From: Roseivirga sp. UBA6052
GTDB lineage: Bacteria > Bacteroidota > Bacteroidia > Cytophagales > Cyclobacteriaceae
Reading direction: 5' to 3'
Assembly: GCA_002427755.1 (NCBI GenBank)
Contig: DIYO01000004.1
Span: 372,001-436,000, forward strand
Length of the DNA stretch: 64,000 nucleotides
Shown here piece by piece: positions 41,910 through 50,957 of the stretch. The position numbers were made by a program, and so were the translations under genes. The notes under the pieces were generated by a model. It ran no database searches and had not been told where the DNA came from. It was given only the letters and a program-made list of their open reading frames with translations. The stretch's first letter is position 1, and each line of letters starts with the position of its first letter.

Positions 41910-44516
41910 TTAGTTGCTGTCTCCTATTATGGCCGCTACCCCAATTCTTACACCAAAGTCTTTAGCCTCCCATCCTTGAAAAGACTGAATAAACTCCACT
42001 CTAAAAATTCTAAAGATATTGTCTATTGTGTACCCAATTTCTGAGTAGTGATCAGACGTTGGTGTTGTTAGGTAATTGAAGAATAAATTCTCTTTTAATC
42101 CAGATACCCTAAGCATAGGTAACTGAGTGAACAAAAATTTTCTAAATCTTAAATGGCTAAAGAGAGAAACATAATCCTGTGAGGTGCTGTATCTGTAATA
42201 ATCAAGCATTCGATAGCCACCAGTAACATTCAGAGGCACAAATAACAACCTGTTACCGCTAAAGTTTTTAAAGTCTGGAAGTGAAGCGGCATTATCATTT
42301 AAGAAGGTTCCGGCTTCAAGTTTAAAATCGAAAGTAGCTCTTACTCCTAGGTTAACTTTAGACTCAATGCCCAATTCCACATGATCGTAATCTACATCTG
42401 ACCCCAATAAACCATTAATCCCCTTTCTATAGGTCAAACTAAATTTTGGAGAAGAATCTTGCAGAGGAATTAACCGTCCATTGTACCTTCTAAATTTCAA
42501 GAATGGTCTAATGGCATAATAAGCATAAGCCTTAGAGGCTCGATTAAACTCCAGCACATCGCTGCCCGCCAATTCTTCAACTATTGGTCTATTTAATCTG
42601 AAAGGCCTTTCATTTCTATCGCCAAAACTAAAATTGGTGTTATTGAAGAGCTCATTTCTATCTGCCCATTCAAAGCCTAATTGTACTTGGTGCTTATATC
42701 TAAATCTTCTTGCCCAAGAGACTCGAAAGAACTCCTTCTCATAAAGAGACATGAAGTTTCTCCTATTAGTAAGTGTTACATAGGAGTTAATGAGTGGGCT
42801 GACAATATCAGGATTGAATTGACTTACATATTTACCCCCCGAGAATCTAAAAGTATTTCTCTGTTCGGTCTCGCCAATACCGAATACTCCTTCTACTTTA
42901 CCATAAAAAGTATTGCTGGCAAATCCATATCTCACAAAAGGGTCAATTCTTAATCGTGTGGTTGTATCGTTTCTCCAGGAGAATGTTCCTGTGGCTTCTA
43001 AGTTCCAACCCTCTACCGTATTAAAATTCGTTCCGGTGATCAAACCATCGTAACCGAATCTTAATCGCTCACCAAGTTTATAATAACCTCCAGTGATGAT
43101 ATCGGTAATTTTAAAACGTTCTCCATTATTAAGTCTCGCTGTATCGGCTTCTGCCTTCTCTTTTTCAGCATAATATGTACTGTCTTCTCTTACATAGCTC
43201 AGAACTTCTCTTTGAGTTAGCGGAACAGGTCTGATACTCGCCCAATATGAAGAATCTTTCCTTGCGGCAAGCGTATCAATCTTATAGAAGTAATCAGATA
43301 CAACATCTTGTTCTTCCTCTTGCTCAAGTTCTTGCTTCTCATACTCTTTCATCAGTTTTCTAAACTGCTTTCGAGACACTTCTTTGTTTTCAGCAAAAAC
43401 CTCCTTTACACCTTCTGCTACCTCACCTTCTTTTATAGACTGAATTTCTTCAGGTGCCGGGGCAATTTTCTCATCTATAAGAATAACCGAAGGATCTAAT
43501 TCTGTATTTGGCTCTAACTTATAATTGCTGACAGACGCCAAATAGGTATATGTACCTGCCAGACCAAAAATAGATCCTGAGAATTCCATCTTTTGTGTAA
43601 CAGGCATCCAGATCTCTTCTTCTATGGGTGCGTATATTGAGTTAAGGTTCACCCCAAACCCCATAATACTTGTAGACAGATCTAAGGAGTGAATATTCCA
43701 ATAGTCTTCTCGAATATAAATTTCCCCTTCGAACACATCGTCTCCTTTTGAGCGAGGAATAACTTTGATCTTATTGATCTCATATCCTCTTTCATTAAAA
43801 CTCCCTTGATACTCAAATCGATAATAAGAGAAAGCTCTTTCGTTTAGAGGAGAGATGGCATTCACCACCTTAGGAAAGTAAAAACTAGTGTTGATATAGG
43901 CGTTTGGATTGGCATTGTCTAAATCCTCACCTGAAGCTCTCACAGAAATTACTCTCTCTTTGAAGGTATAAGGTCTTTCGAAAGAAATCTCGCTAACTGA
44001 CTCTGAAGTAAAAACCTGACTCGTATCGATTCCTTCTTTCTCGAATGTCCTTCTTAAAATCCAAGGTACTTTGTCAATCTTCCCTGTCCCCTTCATATAT
44101 ACTTCAGCAGAAAAACTGTCATTCTGAAGCAGGTGATACTTGGCTTTGGCAATTGCCTTTCTCATGATGGTATAAGAAGGATCTTCAGCTTTTCCATCAA
44201 CTACTACTGTTGGTAGTTCATAAACCTGAGGCTTCAATTGAATCTTCAGATCTACATAGTCATTACTCACCTGAACCTTCTTTTGAACAGATTCATAACC
44301 CATAAATTGAAATGAAATAGAGTAAATGCCAGAGGATAATGGCATCTCGAATTTGCCTTCTAAATTGGTAGAAGTACCTGTTCCTTTTTCTTTTATATAA
44401 ATAGATGCAAATGGCAAAGGGCCACCATTCTCATCTACTATTGTTCCTTTAATTCCTTGACCGAAGGTTGCCAAGCTTATGCAAAGCAATCCAAGGATAT
44501 AAGTAAGGCGTGTCAT
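41910..44516 (-). CDS. DUF5686 outer-membrane protein with carboxypeptidase-like regulatory domain
   Basis: This 868-residue protein has a signal peptide (ILGLLCISLATFGQG), a carboxypeptidase-like beta-sandwich (residues ~20-105: GIKGTIVDENGGPLPFASIY, ending LKIQLKPQVYELPTVVV) and a long DUF5686 region with alternating aromatic residues, as expected for a beta-barrel ending in the outer membrane. The architecture is typical of Bacteroidota. Its substrate is unknown; it may take part in uptake or export across the outer membrane. It is not flanked by SusD or other nutrient-utilisation genes. Confidence 0.87.
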   Translation of the reverse strand: MTRLTYILGLLCISLATFGQGIKGTIVDENGGPLPFASIYIKEKGTGTSTNLEGKFEMPLSSGIYSISFQFMGYESVQKKVQVSNDYVDLKIQLKPQVYELPTVVVDGKAEDPSYTIMRKAIAKAKYHLLQNDSFSAEVYMKGTGKIDKVPWILRRTFEKEGIDTSQVFTSESVSEISFERPYTFKERVISVRASGEDLDNANPNAYINTSFYFPKVVNAISPLNERAFSYYRFEYQGSFNERGYEINKIKVIPRSKGDDVFEGEIYIREDYWNIHSLDLSTSIMGFGVNLNSIYAPIEEEIWMPVTQKMEFSGSIFGLAGTYTYLASVSNYKLEPNTELDPSVILIDEKIAPAPEEIQSIKEGEVAEGVKEVFAENKEVSRKQFRKLMKEYEKQELEQEEEQDVVSDYFYKIDTLAARKDSSYWASIRPVPLTQREVLSYVREDSTYYAEKEKAEADTARLNNGERFKITDIITGGYYKLGERLRFGYDGLITGTNFNTVEGWNLEATGTFSWRNDTTTRLRIDPFVRYGFASNTFYGKVEGVFGIGETEQRNTFRFSGGKYVSQFNPDIVSPLINSYVTLTNRRNFMSLYEKEFFRVSWARRFRYKHQVQLGFEWADRNELFNNTNFSFGDRNERPFRLNRPIVEELAGSDVLEFNRASKAYAYYAIRPFLKFRRYNGRLIPLQDSSPKFSLTYRKGINGLLGSDVDYDHVELGIESKVNLGVRATFDFKLEAGTFLNDNAASLPDFKNFSGNRLLFVPLNVTGGYRMLDYYRYSTSQDYVSLFSHLRFRKFLFTQLPMLRVSGLKENLFFNYLTTPTSDHYSEIGYTIDNIFRIFRVEFIQSFQGWEAKDFGVRIGVAAIIGDSN

Positions 44517-44656
44517 CTAATCGTGTTTGAAGTTTTTGACTCTGAATCAGGATCTATTTCAATCTTGTCATTCAGTAGACGCAAATGTGAACGAAAATGT
44601 CGCCTCTACAGTTTGATTTTGTGTTAAAGAATTCTAAATCAGTTAAATGGGTTATG

Positions 44657-45232
44657 CTACTGATAGAATTTCTTCATTTTGATATAGGCCTCTACGGGTT
44701 GGGGCAATAGATATTGAACAGAGTGCTCGTTGCGAATACTGGACCGGATAAAAGTTGCACTGATATCTAACATAGGTGAATCTACATACCTAATATTCGC
44801 GTGGCTCACTTTAATCTTAGAACGGTCTACTTGAGGTCTAGGATAAACATAAAGACCATGCTGTTCTAAGATAACTTCATGGTTTTTCCATTTATGAAAA
44901 TGAAGCAAATTGTCTTCTCCAATAATCAGCTTAAACTCATCATTCGGATGTTTATCTGTTAAATACGCTAGGGTATCTGCTGTGTAGCTAGGTCTGGGCA
45001 TATTAAACTCCACATCGGACGCCCTAAACTTAAAATTCTCTTGAATGGCCAATTCCACCATTTTCAATCGGTCGAATTCATGCAGCAAAGAACTACTGCT
45101 TTTGAAAGGGTTTAACGGACTCACAACAAACCAAACCTGATCTAAATCTGTCTGGTCGGCCATAACATCAGCAATTACCAAATGACCTATATGGATGGGA
45201 TTAAATGAGCCGAAAAAGAGTCCTACTTTCAC
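44657..45232 (-). CDS. nadD: Nicotinate-nucleotide adenylyltransferase
   Basis: NadD makes deamido-NAD from nicotinate mononucleotide and ATP. The 191-residue protein has the nucleotidyltransferase start 'VGLFFGSFNPIHIGHLVIAD' and the C-terminal motif 'DISATFIRSSIRN', both matching the family. Length is normal. It follows gmk by 2 bases and ends an ECF sigma-gmk-nadD operon. Confidence 0.97.
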   Translation of the reverse strand: MKVGLFFGSFNPIHIGHLVIADVMADQTDLDQVWFVVSPLNPFKSSSSLLHEFDRLKMVELAIQENFKFRASDVEFNMPRPSYTADTLAYLTDKHPNDEFKLIIGEDNLLHFHKWKNHEVILEQHGLYVYPRPQVDRSKIKVSHANIRYVDSPMLDISATFIRSSIRNEHSVQYLLPQPVEAYIKMKKFYQ

Positions 45233-45234
45233 TG

Positions 45235-45807
45235 TTATTGATTAAGGAAGTCATTCACTAGCTTCTCAGCTTTTTCAAATGACTCATCTAAGTTTTCGTT
45301 CACTAAAGTTACATCAAACTTATTTTCTAAAGACATCTCGAACTCCGCTCTATATAACCTTTGAGAAAGACTGTCTGCCGATTCTGTTCCTCTGCCTTTT
45401 AATCTCTTAGCTAACTCTTCCATGCTCGGCACCTTAACAAATACAGCCAAAGCATGCTCTCCAAAATAAGATTTGAGTTTTTGGGCTCCTTTTACCTCAA
45501 CATCGAAGACCACATGGCGACCTTCATCCCAAATTCGCTGCACCTCTTCTTTTAAGGTACCATAGTAGTTTCCAGTATAAACTTCTTCCCACTCAATAAA
45601 GGCATCGTCTTCTATTTTCTGACGGAATTCATCTTTGCTCAGGAAGTAATAGTCTTTACCATGGGTTTCGGTTCTTCCTCGTTTATCTCGAGTAGAAGCA
45701 CTAATAGAAAAGCCAAGATTAGAATTCTTGGCCAAAAGGTGTTTTACAATTGTAGTTTTTCCTGAACCAGAAGGTGCAGTAAAAATAAAAGCCTTGCCTT
45801 GGGTCAT
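45235..45807 (-). CDS. gmk: Guanylate kinase
   Basis: Guanylate kinase converts GMP to GDP. The 190-residue protein has the P-loop 'FTAPSGSGKTTIVKHLL', 'SISASTRDKRGRTETHGKDY' and 'VVFDVEVKGAQKLKS', matching the family. It lies between the anti-sigma-like gene and nadD with gaps of 3 and 2 bases, so all are co-transcribed. Confidence 0.98.
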   Translation of the reverse strand: MTQGKAFIFTAPSGSGKTTIVKHLLAKNSNLGFSISASTRDKRGRTETHGKDYYFLSKDEFRQKIEDDAFIEWEEVYTGNYYGTLKEEVQRIWDEGRHVVFDVEVKGAQKLKSYFGEHALAVFVKVPSMEELAKRLKGRGTESADSLSQRLYRAEFEMSLENKFDVTLVNENLDESFEKAEKLVNDFLNQ

Positions 45808-45810
45808 ATA

Positions 45811-46104
45811 TTAAAGATTAACACTCTTGCGTATCGCTTGTGCTAAGTCATTCGGAATATCTGCTTGATGCTCCGTTAGTTTAGCACGAATCTGTTCACG
45901 CATCGATTTCTCGCTCTCGAAGGTAAAACTAGATTTAACGCAAGTCCTTATTTTTTCTTCAAAAATCTCCAAAGAAGCTTCGTCTGCTTCATTGTCCAGC
46001 ACTAGCTGAACCAATTCCTTAAATTTTGATTCGTTAATTAAGTTACCCTGCTCACAATAGCATTTTTCGAAAGTAACTTTGAACCATTCTGAAAACTCCG
46101 CCAT
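45811..46104 (-). CDS. Small anti-sigma-like protein with degenerate zinc site
   Basis: The 97-residue protein follows the ECF sigma gene by 4 bases, the position of a zinc anti-sigma factor. Its pattern resembles those factors: C15 and C17, then 'LVLDNEADEASLEIFEEKI', then C55. But the expected histidine of HxxxCxxC is K51 and the second cysteine is S58, so the zinc site is incomplete. It could be a redox-sensing or metal-independent anti-sigma, or a protein with a different role. I do not recognise a named family. Confidence 0.6.
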   Translation of the reverse strand: MAEFSEWFKVTFEKCYCEQGNLINESKFKELVQLVLDNEADEASLEIFEEKIRTCVKSSFTFESEKSMREQIRAKLTEHQADIPNDLAQAIRKSVNL

Positions 46105-46108
46105 CTGT

Positions 46109-46714
46109 TTACTTATTAAAACCCATTTCTTTAGCGTACTCCGCCAACTTCTCTTTTAACATGTTTCTTGCTCTATGCAATCTAGATCTTACCGTACCTA
46201 TCGGAATATCCAAAATCTTGGACATCTCTTCATAAGTAAATCCTTCCAAGTCACTTAGTATGATTACTGTTCTGAAATCTACCGGGATAGCATTTAATGC
46301 CCCAGAAACTTCATCGCCAATCATATGTTGAACGGTCTCTACACGTAAATCGGTAGTAATCTTTTCACCAGCATCATCAGAGTTGTAGTACTGTTCTACT
46401 TCATTGTAATCAACCTTTGCCGGCTGCTTACTTTTCTTCCTAAACTCATTAATAAAGCTGTTTTTCAATATGCGGAACAGCCATGCTTTTGCATTAGTTC
46501 CTCTCTCGAAAGAATTGATAAAACGAAAAGCCTTCATGTAAGTATCTTGTACTAAGTCTTTCGCATCGTCTTCGTCAAATGTCAAGCGATAAGCAAATGA
46601 GTACATAGAATCCACATGCGGCATAAACTCCGTATCGAAGATGTCCGATTTCTCGGCCTCAGAGTAATTTTGACGTTTTGCTTCTTGTTCGTCTTGTATA
46701 GTTTCTGTGGACAT
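46109..46714 (-). CDS. ECF RNA polymerase sigma factor
   Basis: This 201-residue protein has region 2 'MYSFAYRLTFDEDDAKDLVQ' with 'DTYMKAFRFINSFERGTNAK', 'WLFRILKNSFINEFRKK', and region 4 'YEEMSKILDIPIGTVRSRLH'. It is a standard RpoE-type sigma factor. It starts the operon that includes the anti-sigma-like gene, gmk and nadD. This is an unusual association, as essential nucleotide-metabolism genes would be transcribed with a stress-type sigma factor. Confidence 0.95.
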   Translation of the reverse strand: MSTETIQDEQEAKRQNYSEAEKSDIFDTEFMPHVDSMYSFAYRLTFDEDDAKDLVQDTYMKAFRFINSFERGTNAKAWLFRILKNSFINEFRKKSKQPAKVDYNEVEQYYNSDDAGEKITTDLRVETVQHMIGDEVSGALNAIPVDFRTVIILSDLEGFTYEEMSKILDIPIGTVRSRLHRARNMLKEKLAEYAKEMGFNK

Positions 46715-46718
46715 GGAT

Positions 46719-46726
46719 CAAAATTA
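46719..46726 (-). promoter_or_regulatory. -7 element close to the ECF sigma start
   Basis: TAATTTTG on the minus strand matches TAnnTTTG exactly and ends only 4 bases before the sigma ATG at 46714. The expected start would fall at or just inside the ATG, suggesting a leaderless mRNA if used. The -33 element is not clear. Confidence 0.35.
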
Positions 46727-46808
46727 ATAGATTCCTGCTGATAAGCTTTCTAAACCGAAAGTTTTAGCAACACTACTGTGTATTCAACTGAAAAGAAGAT
46801 TATAAGTT

Positions 46809-46816
46809 TACCTTTG
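46809..46816 (+). promoter_or_regulatory. -7 element close to the glycosyltransferase start
   Basis: TACCTTTG matches TAnnTTTG exactly and ends 6 bases before ATG 46823. As on the opposite strand at 46719, this implies a very short or absent leader. The -33 element is not clear. Confidence 0.38.
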
Positions 46817-46822
46817 TCACGC

Positions 46823-47926
46823 ATGAATATCGATAGGCCGTTAAACATATTAATCATCACCTTTCAAGGTGATATGGCGGGCTCTACCAATTCAATTTCA
46901 TACTTATCTAAAGGTTTAGCCGATAGAGGACACAACGTATTTGTGGGCATCCGAAAAGAATCGCTTCTCTGGACTTTGTTAGAAGACACCAAAGTCTCGA
47001 GAATCCCAATGACGTTCAAAGGAAAGTTTGATAAAGAGAATTGGAGGCAAATACGAGATGTGGTAAAAGCCAATGATATTCAGGTGATCAATGCCCAGTC
47101 CGGTATTGATCGGTATACAACCATCTTCTCAAAATGGCGCTATAACCTCAACTGTAAGATTGTTCATACCAGGCGACAAAACCCTTTGAGTTCAGGTGGC
47201 TGGCTTCAACGAATGTTCTACATCAAGAACACTGCATCAATCATAGTAATCAGTGAGGGCCTCAAAAAAATAATGACCGATAAAGGTTATCCAAAAAAAC
47301 ACCTCAAAGTGATTCACAATGGCATTCCAAATGAGCGATTTAGCCAATGGAGTGAAACAGGTGTGGCAAAACTCAAAGATGAGCTATCAATAGCTGATGA
47401 TGAAATCGTTATAGGCTCAGTATCTCGACCAAAAGAACAAGACCAAATCATTCATGCCTTGGCCCTAATCAATAATCCTAAAATCCGCTTAGTGCTAGCC
47501 GGAGTAGATAAAGAAGATTATCAGTGGGCCATTGACAAATATCAACTTGCCAACAGAGTAGACTTTTTAGGCAAAGTAGATAGCAGTGAAATTTTGAATG
47601 TTTATCGACTCTTTGATATCAATATACTGGCCTCAACAATGGATGGTTTTGGGCTCGTATTATTGGAAGCCATGGCCATGGAATGCCCTGTGATCGCCAC
47701 TAATTTTGGCGGAATACCAGATGTTGTTCAAGACCAAGAAAACGGACTCCTCTTTGATAATGGAGATGTGGAGATTCTACAAAGACACATTAATCGATTG
47801 CTTGAGGATGATTCACTTAGAGAAAAACTGATCGCCAACGGCAAGACCTCAGCATTCGATACTTTTTCCATGGAAAAGACCATCGATAACTATGAAGAAT
47901 ACTTCTTGAAATTGATTGAAGAATAA
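46823..47926 (+). CDS. Glycosyltransferase family 4 protein
   Basis: This 367-residue GT-B glycosyltransferase has an N-terminal acceptor half (ILIITFQGDMAGSTNSISYL) and a C-terminal nucleotide-sugar half with 'FGLVLLEAMAMECPVIATNF', containing the E-x7-E motif. Its sugar and acceptor are unknown; lipopolysaccharide or capsule synthesis is possible. ATG at 46823 follows the -7 box; the GTG at 46778 would lie upstream of it. It is a single gene before the helicase gene. Confidence 0.88.
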   Translation: MNIDRPLNILIITFQGDMAGSTNSISYLSKGLADRGHNVFVGIRKESLLWTLLEDTKVSRIPMTFKGKFDKENWRQIRDVVKANDIQVINAQSGIDRYTTIFSKWRYNLNCKIVHTRRQNPLSSGGWLQRMFYIKNTASIIVISEGLKKIMTDKGYPKKHLKVIHNGIPNERFSQWSETGVAKLKDELSIADDEIVIGSVSRPKEQDQIIHALALINNPKIRLVLAGVDKEDYQWAIDKYQLANRVDFLGKVDSSEILNVYRLFDINILASTMDGFGLVLLEAMAMECPVIATNFGGIPDVVQDQENGLLFDNGDVEILQRHINRLLEDDSLREKLIANGKTSAFDTFSMEKTIDNYEEYFLKLIEE

Positions 47927-47976
47927 GCTGATCTTCCCCTATCTTGCGAAGATAAATCGAGCAGAATTAGTGCTGA

Positions 47977-50241
47977 ATGGATTACCTCTCAACTCTTAAC
48001 GAACCCCAATATGAAGGCGTAGTCAATACTGAGGGCCCTGCTATGATCATTGCAGGTGCAGGATCGGGAAAAACGCGTGTTCTTACCTACAGAATTGCCT
48101 ACTTAATCAAGGAAAAGGGAATCGATCCATTCAATATTCTATCTCTAACCTTTACCAACAAGGCTGCTCGAGAGATGAGAGAGCGTATTGAGCGTGTTGT
48201 GGGACTCAACGCACGCAATCTCTGGATGGGAACCTTTCACTCTGTATTTGCCAGAATCCTTAGATCTGAGGCAGACAGATTAGGCTACCCAAGCAACTTT
48301 ACTATTTACGATTCTGACGATTCTAAGTCTCTCATCAAAACCATTGTAAAAGAGTTTGGCTTAGACGACAAAGTATATAAACCTAATGTGGTTCTGAACA
48401 GGATTTCCAGTGCCAAAAACAGATTGGTTTCTTGGGAAGAGTATTTAGCCAATCCGCTGTACGAAGCAGATGACGCTGCCGCTCAAAAACCAGAAATGGG
48501 CAGGATATACAAAGCCTATTGCCAACGCTGTTTCAAGGCAAATGCCATGGATTTTGACGATCTACTGTTCAACACCAACGTACTTTTTAGAGATCATGTA
48601 GATGTTTTGAACAAGTATCAGCATAGGTTTAAATATGTACTTGTAGATGAGTTTCAGGACACCAACGTTTCTCAGTATTTAATCACTAAGAAACTATCTT
48701 CTGTAAGCCAAAATATTGCCGTGGTAGGTGACGATGCACAATCCATCTATGCCTTCCGCGGAGCAAATATTGAGAACATCCTGAATTTTGAAAAGGATTT
48801 TCCAGACCTAAGAGTCATTAAGCTTGAACAGAATTATCGCTCTACTCAAAACATCGTAAAAGCTGCCAATTCTGTGATTGCTAGAAATAAAGGTCAGCTT
48901 AAAAAGAGCGTTTGGACAGCCAATGATGAAGGCAATAGAATTGAGTTGATCAAATCCATTTCTGATAATGAGGAAGGCCGCTTTGTGTCTTCAGCAATTT
49001 TTGAGCAGAAGACACAGAACAACTATCAGAATAGAGACTTTGCAGTCCTTTACAGAACCAATAGCCAATCAAGGGCCATTGAAGAAGCCTTAAGAAAATC
49101 AGGAATCGCATATAAAATTTACGGTGGACTATCCTTCTACCAAAGAAAAGAAATAAAGGACCTGATGGCCTATTTGCGATTTGCAATCAATACGGCTGAT
49201 GAGCAATCCTTCCGAAGAATCATTAACCTACCGAAAAGAGGTATTGGAACCACATCAGTAGAGAAGATGGTGGTTGCCGCTTTTGAACATGACATACCAC
49301 TCTGGGAGGTTCTCACCAACATACAGGCTTTCTTACCGGGCAGAGCGGCAAACGCAGTTGAACAGTTTGTGACATTAGTTAAAAGTTTTCAAATCTCAAT
49401 TGAGACTAAAGATGCTTATGAAGCCGCGAGTCACATTGCGAAAAACTCGGGTTTACTAAAGGAGCTTTATGCCGACAAAACTGTGGAAGGACTCAATCGC
49501 TACGAGAACGTTCAAGAGCTTTTGAATGCGATCAAAGAATTCGTTGATACGCCAGATGTTGAAGACAAGAGCCTAGGGGCTTTCTTGCAAGACATCGCAC
49601 TTTTAACAGATGCTGATAATGAAGACCCTGAGGATACAGATTTTGTGTCATTGATGACGATTCATTCATCGAAAGGACTAGAATTTAAAAACGTATTTGT
49701 AGTAGGACTCGAGGAAGACCTCTTCCCTTCTCAGATGATGATGTCTAGCAGGGCTGATCTTGAAGAAGAAAGAAGGCTTTTTTATGTAGCCATAACACGA
49801 GCCCAAGAGAACTTATACTTCTCTTATGCCCTTTCTCGTTATAGATTCGGTAGACTAATTAATTGTGAACCGAGTAGGTTTATAGAAGAGGTTGATCCAA
49901 GCTTTATTTTTGTTAATACAAGATACGGTAGCCGAGAGCCACAATTAGGCAGAAGAGAAGGACCTCCGGGAGTTACTTCGAACTTTGCGCGTAATTTAAT
50001 GGCCAGTAAAAAGGCTGTTCCTAAAAAGCCACCGCAATACCATAAACCAAGTGCTGACTTTAGACCTAGCGATACGAGCAACCTGCAGGAAGGCATGAAG
50101 GTAGAACATCCGAAATTTGGCTTTGGTAAAGTGCATAAAATGGATACTTCCGGAGCCAACAAAAAGGCTAAAGTGATCTTTGAAGATTTCGGTGAGAAGA
50201 CTTTGCTGCTTTCTTTCGCCAAATTGAGAATCGTAGAATAG
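47977..50241 (+). CDS. pcrA: UvrD/PcrA/Rep-type ATP-dependent DNA helicase
   Basis: This 754-residue superfamily 1 helicase unwinds DNA 3' to 5' in repair and replication. It has the Q motif 'LNEPQYEGVV', Walker A GAGSGKT (residues 27-33), 'VDEFQDTN' (motif II), 'VGDDAQSIYAFRGAN' (III), 'EQNYRSTQNI' (IV) and 'VSLMTIHSSKGLEFKNVFVV' (V), 'YVAITRAQENLYF' (VI). The C-terminal ~50 residues (GMKVEHPKFGFGKVHKMDTS) form the small Tudor-like domain of PcrA/UvrD, which binds RNA polymerase in Bacillus. A short TATCTT-GCG-AAGATA hairpin lies in its leader (47940-47954). PcrA and UvrD are not separable by eye. Confidence 0.94.
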   Translation: MDYLSTLNEPQYEGVVNTEGPAMIIAGAGSGKTRVLTYRIAYLIKEKGIDPFNILSLTFTNKAAREMRERIERVVGLNARNLWMGTFHSVFARILRSEADRLGYPSNFTIYDSDDSKSLIKTIVKEFGLDDKVYKPNVVLNRISSAKNRLVSWEEYLANPLYEADDAAAQKPEMGRIYKAYCQRCFKANAMDFDDLLFNTNVLFRDHVDVLNKYQHRFKYVLVDEFQDTNVSQYLITKKLSSVSQNIAVVGDDAQSIYAFRGANIENILNFEKDFPDLRVIKLEQNYRSTQNIVKAANSVIARNKGQLKKSVWTANDEGNRIELIKSISDNEEGRFVSSAIFEQKTQNNYQNRDFAVLYRTNSQSRAIEEALRKSGIAYKIYGGLSFYQRKEIKDLMAYLRFAINTADEQSFRRIINLPKRGIGTTSVEKMVVAAFEHDIPLWEVLTNIQAFLPGRAANAVEQFVTLVKSFQISIETKDAYEAASHIAKNSGLLKELYADKTVEGLNRYENVQELLNAIKEFVDTPDVEDKSLGAFLQDIALLTDADNEDPEDTDFVSLMTIHSSKGLEFKNVFVVGLEEDLFPSQMMMSSRADLEEERRLFYVAITRAQENLYFSYALSRYRFGRLINCEPSRFIEEVDPSFIFVNTRYGSREPQLGRREGPPGVTSNFARNLMASKKAVPKKPPQYHKPSADFRPSDTSNLQEGMKVEHPKFGFGKVHKMDTSGANKKAKVIFEDFGEKTLLLSFAKLRIVE

Positions 50242-50306
50242 AAAATAAATTAGGCTCTTAATCGATAATAATTCAGGGGCTTAAGAATAATTGTTAATTT
50301 GACATC

Positions 50307-50957
50307 GTGAACTCGAATACATTAGAATACAATACAGAAAGAAAAGATGTGAGACTTAAAGAGTATGGCCGCAACATTCAAAAGCTGGTCAATCACATCA
50401 GAACAATTGAAGACAAAGAAAAGAGAAGTGAGTATGCTCAAACGCTCACGGATTTGATGAAACAAATCAATCCGAACCTCAAAAACAATCAAGAGACAGA
50501 TCAGAAAGTATGGGATGATTTATATATCATTTCTAACTTCGATTTAGATATTGAAGCGCCTTTCCCAATGCCAGAAGAATCTGCTATTGGTAAAAAGCCT
50601 CAAAGAGTTGAATACAAAAACTCTAAAATGAGATACAGACACTACGGAAGAAGTGTTGAAATCATGATTGAGCAAGCCATCAAAATGGAAGACCCTGAAA
50701 CAAAGGAATCTGCCATTATCCATATCGGAAGATTAATGAAAGGCTTCTACAATACCTGGAACAAAGACAACATCGAGGACGAGATTATCCTGAAGCAAAT
50801 CAAGGAGCTTTCGAATAATCAACTTGACATAGATATTGAAAAAGTGAAAGAATTCGGCTTATTCAATAACAATGTTAAGGAAAGACGTCATTCGAATAAT
50901 AATAACAATAACAACCAGAATAGAAGAAGAGGTCACCATAAAAGACGCAGAAACTAA
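50307..50957 (+). CDS. DUF4290 family protein (GTG start)
   Basis: This 216-residue protein has the DUF4290 core 'LEYNTERKDVRLKEYGRNIQ' and 'MRYRHYGRSVEIMIEQAIKM', and a C-terminal Asn-rich, Arg/Lys-rich tail (RRHSNNNNNNNQNRRRGHHK). The family has no known function; in Bacteroidota it lies beside murA, as here (adjacent, no gap). No ATG lies near the conserved start and a stop codon precedes the GTG at 50307, so GTG is used. A nucleic-acid or envelope role could be imagined from the basic tail, but this is speculation. Confidence 0.85.
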   Translation: MNSNTLEYNTERKDVRLKEYGRNIQKLVNHIRTIEDKEKRSEYAQTLTDLMKQINPNLKNNQETDQKVWDDLYIISNFDLDIEAPFPMPEESAIGKKPQRVEYKNSKMRYRHYGRSVEIMIEQAIKMEDPETKESAIIHIGRLMKGFYNTWNKDNIEDEIILKQIKELSNNQLDIDIEKVKEFGLFNNNVKERRHSNNNNNNNQNRRRGHHKRRRN

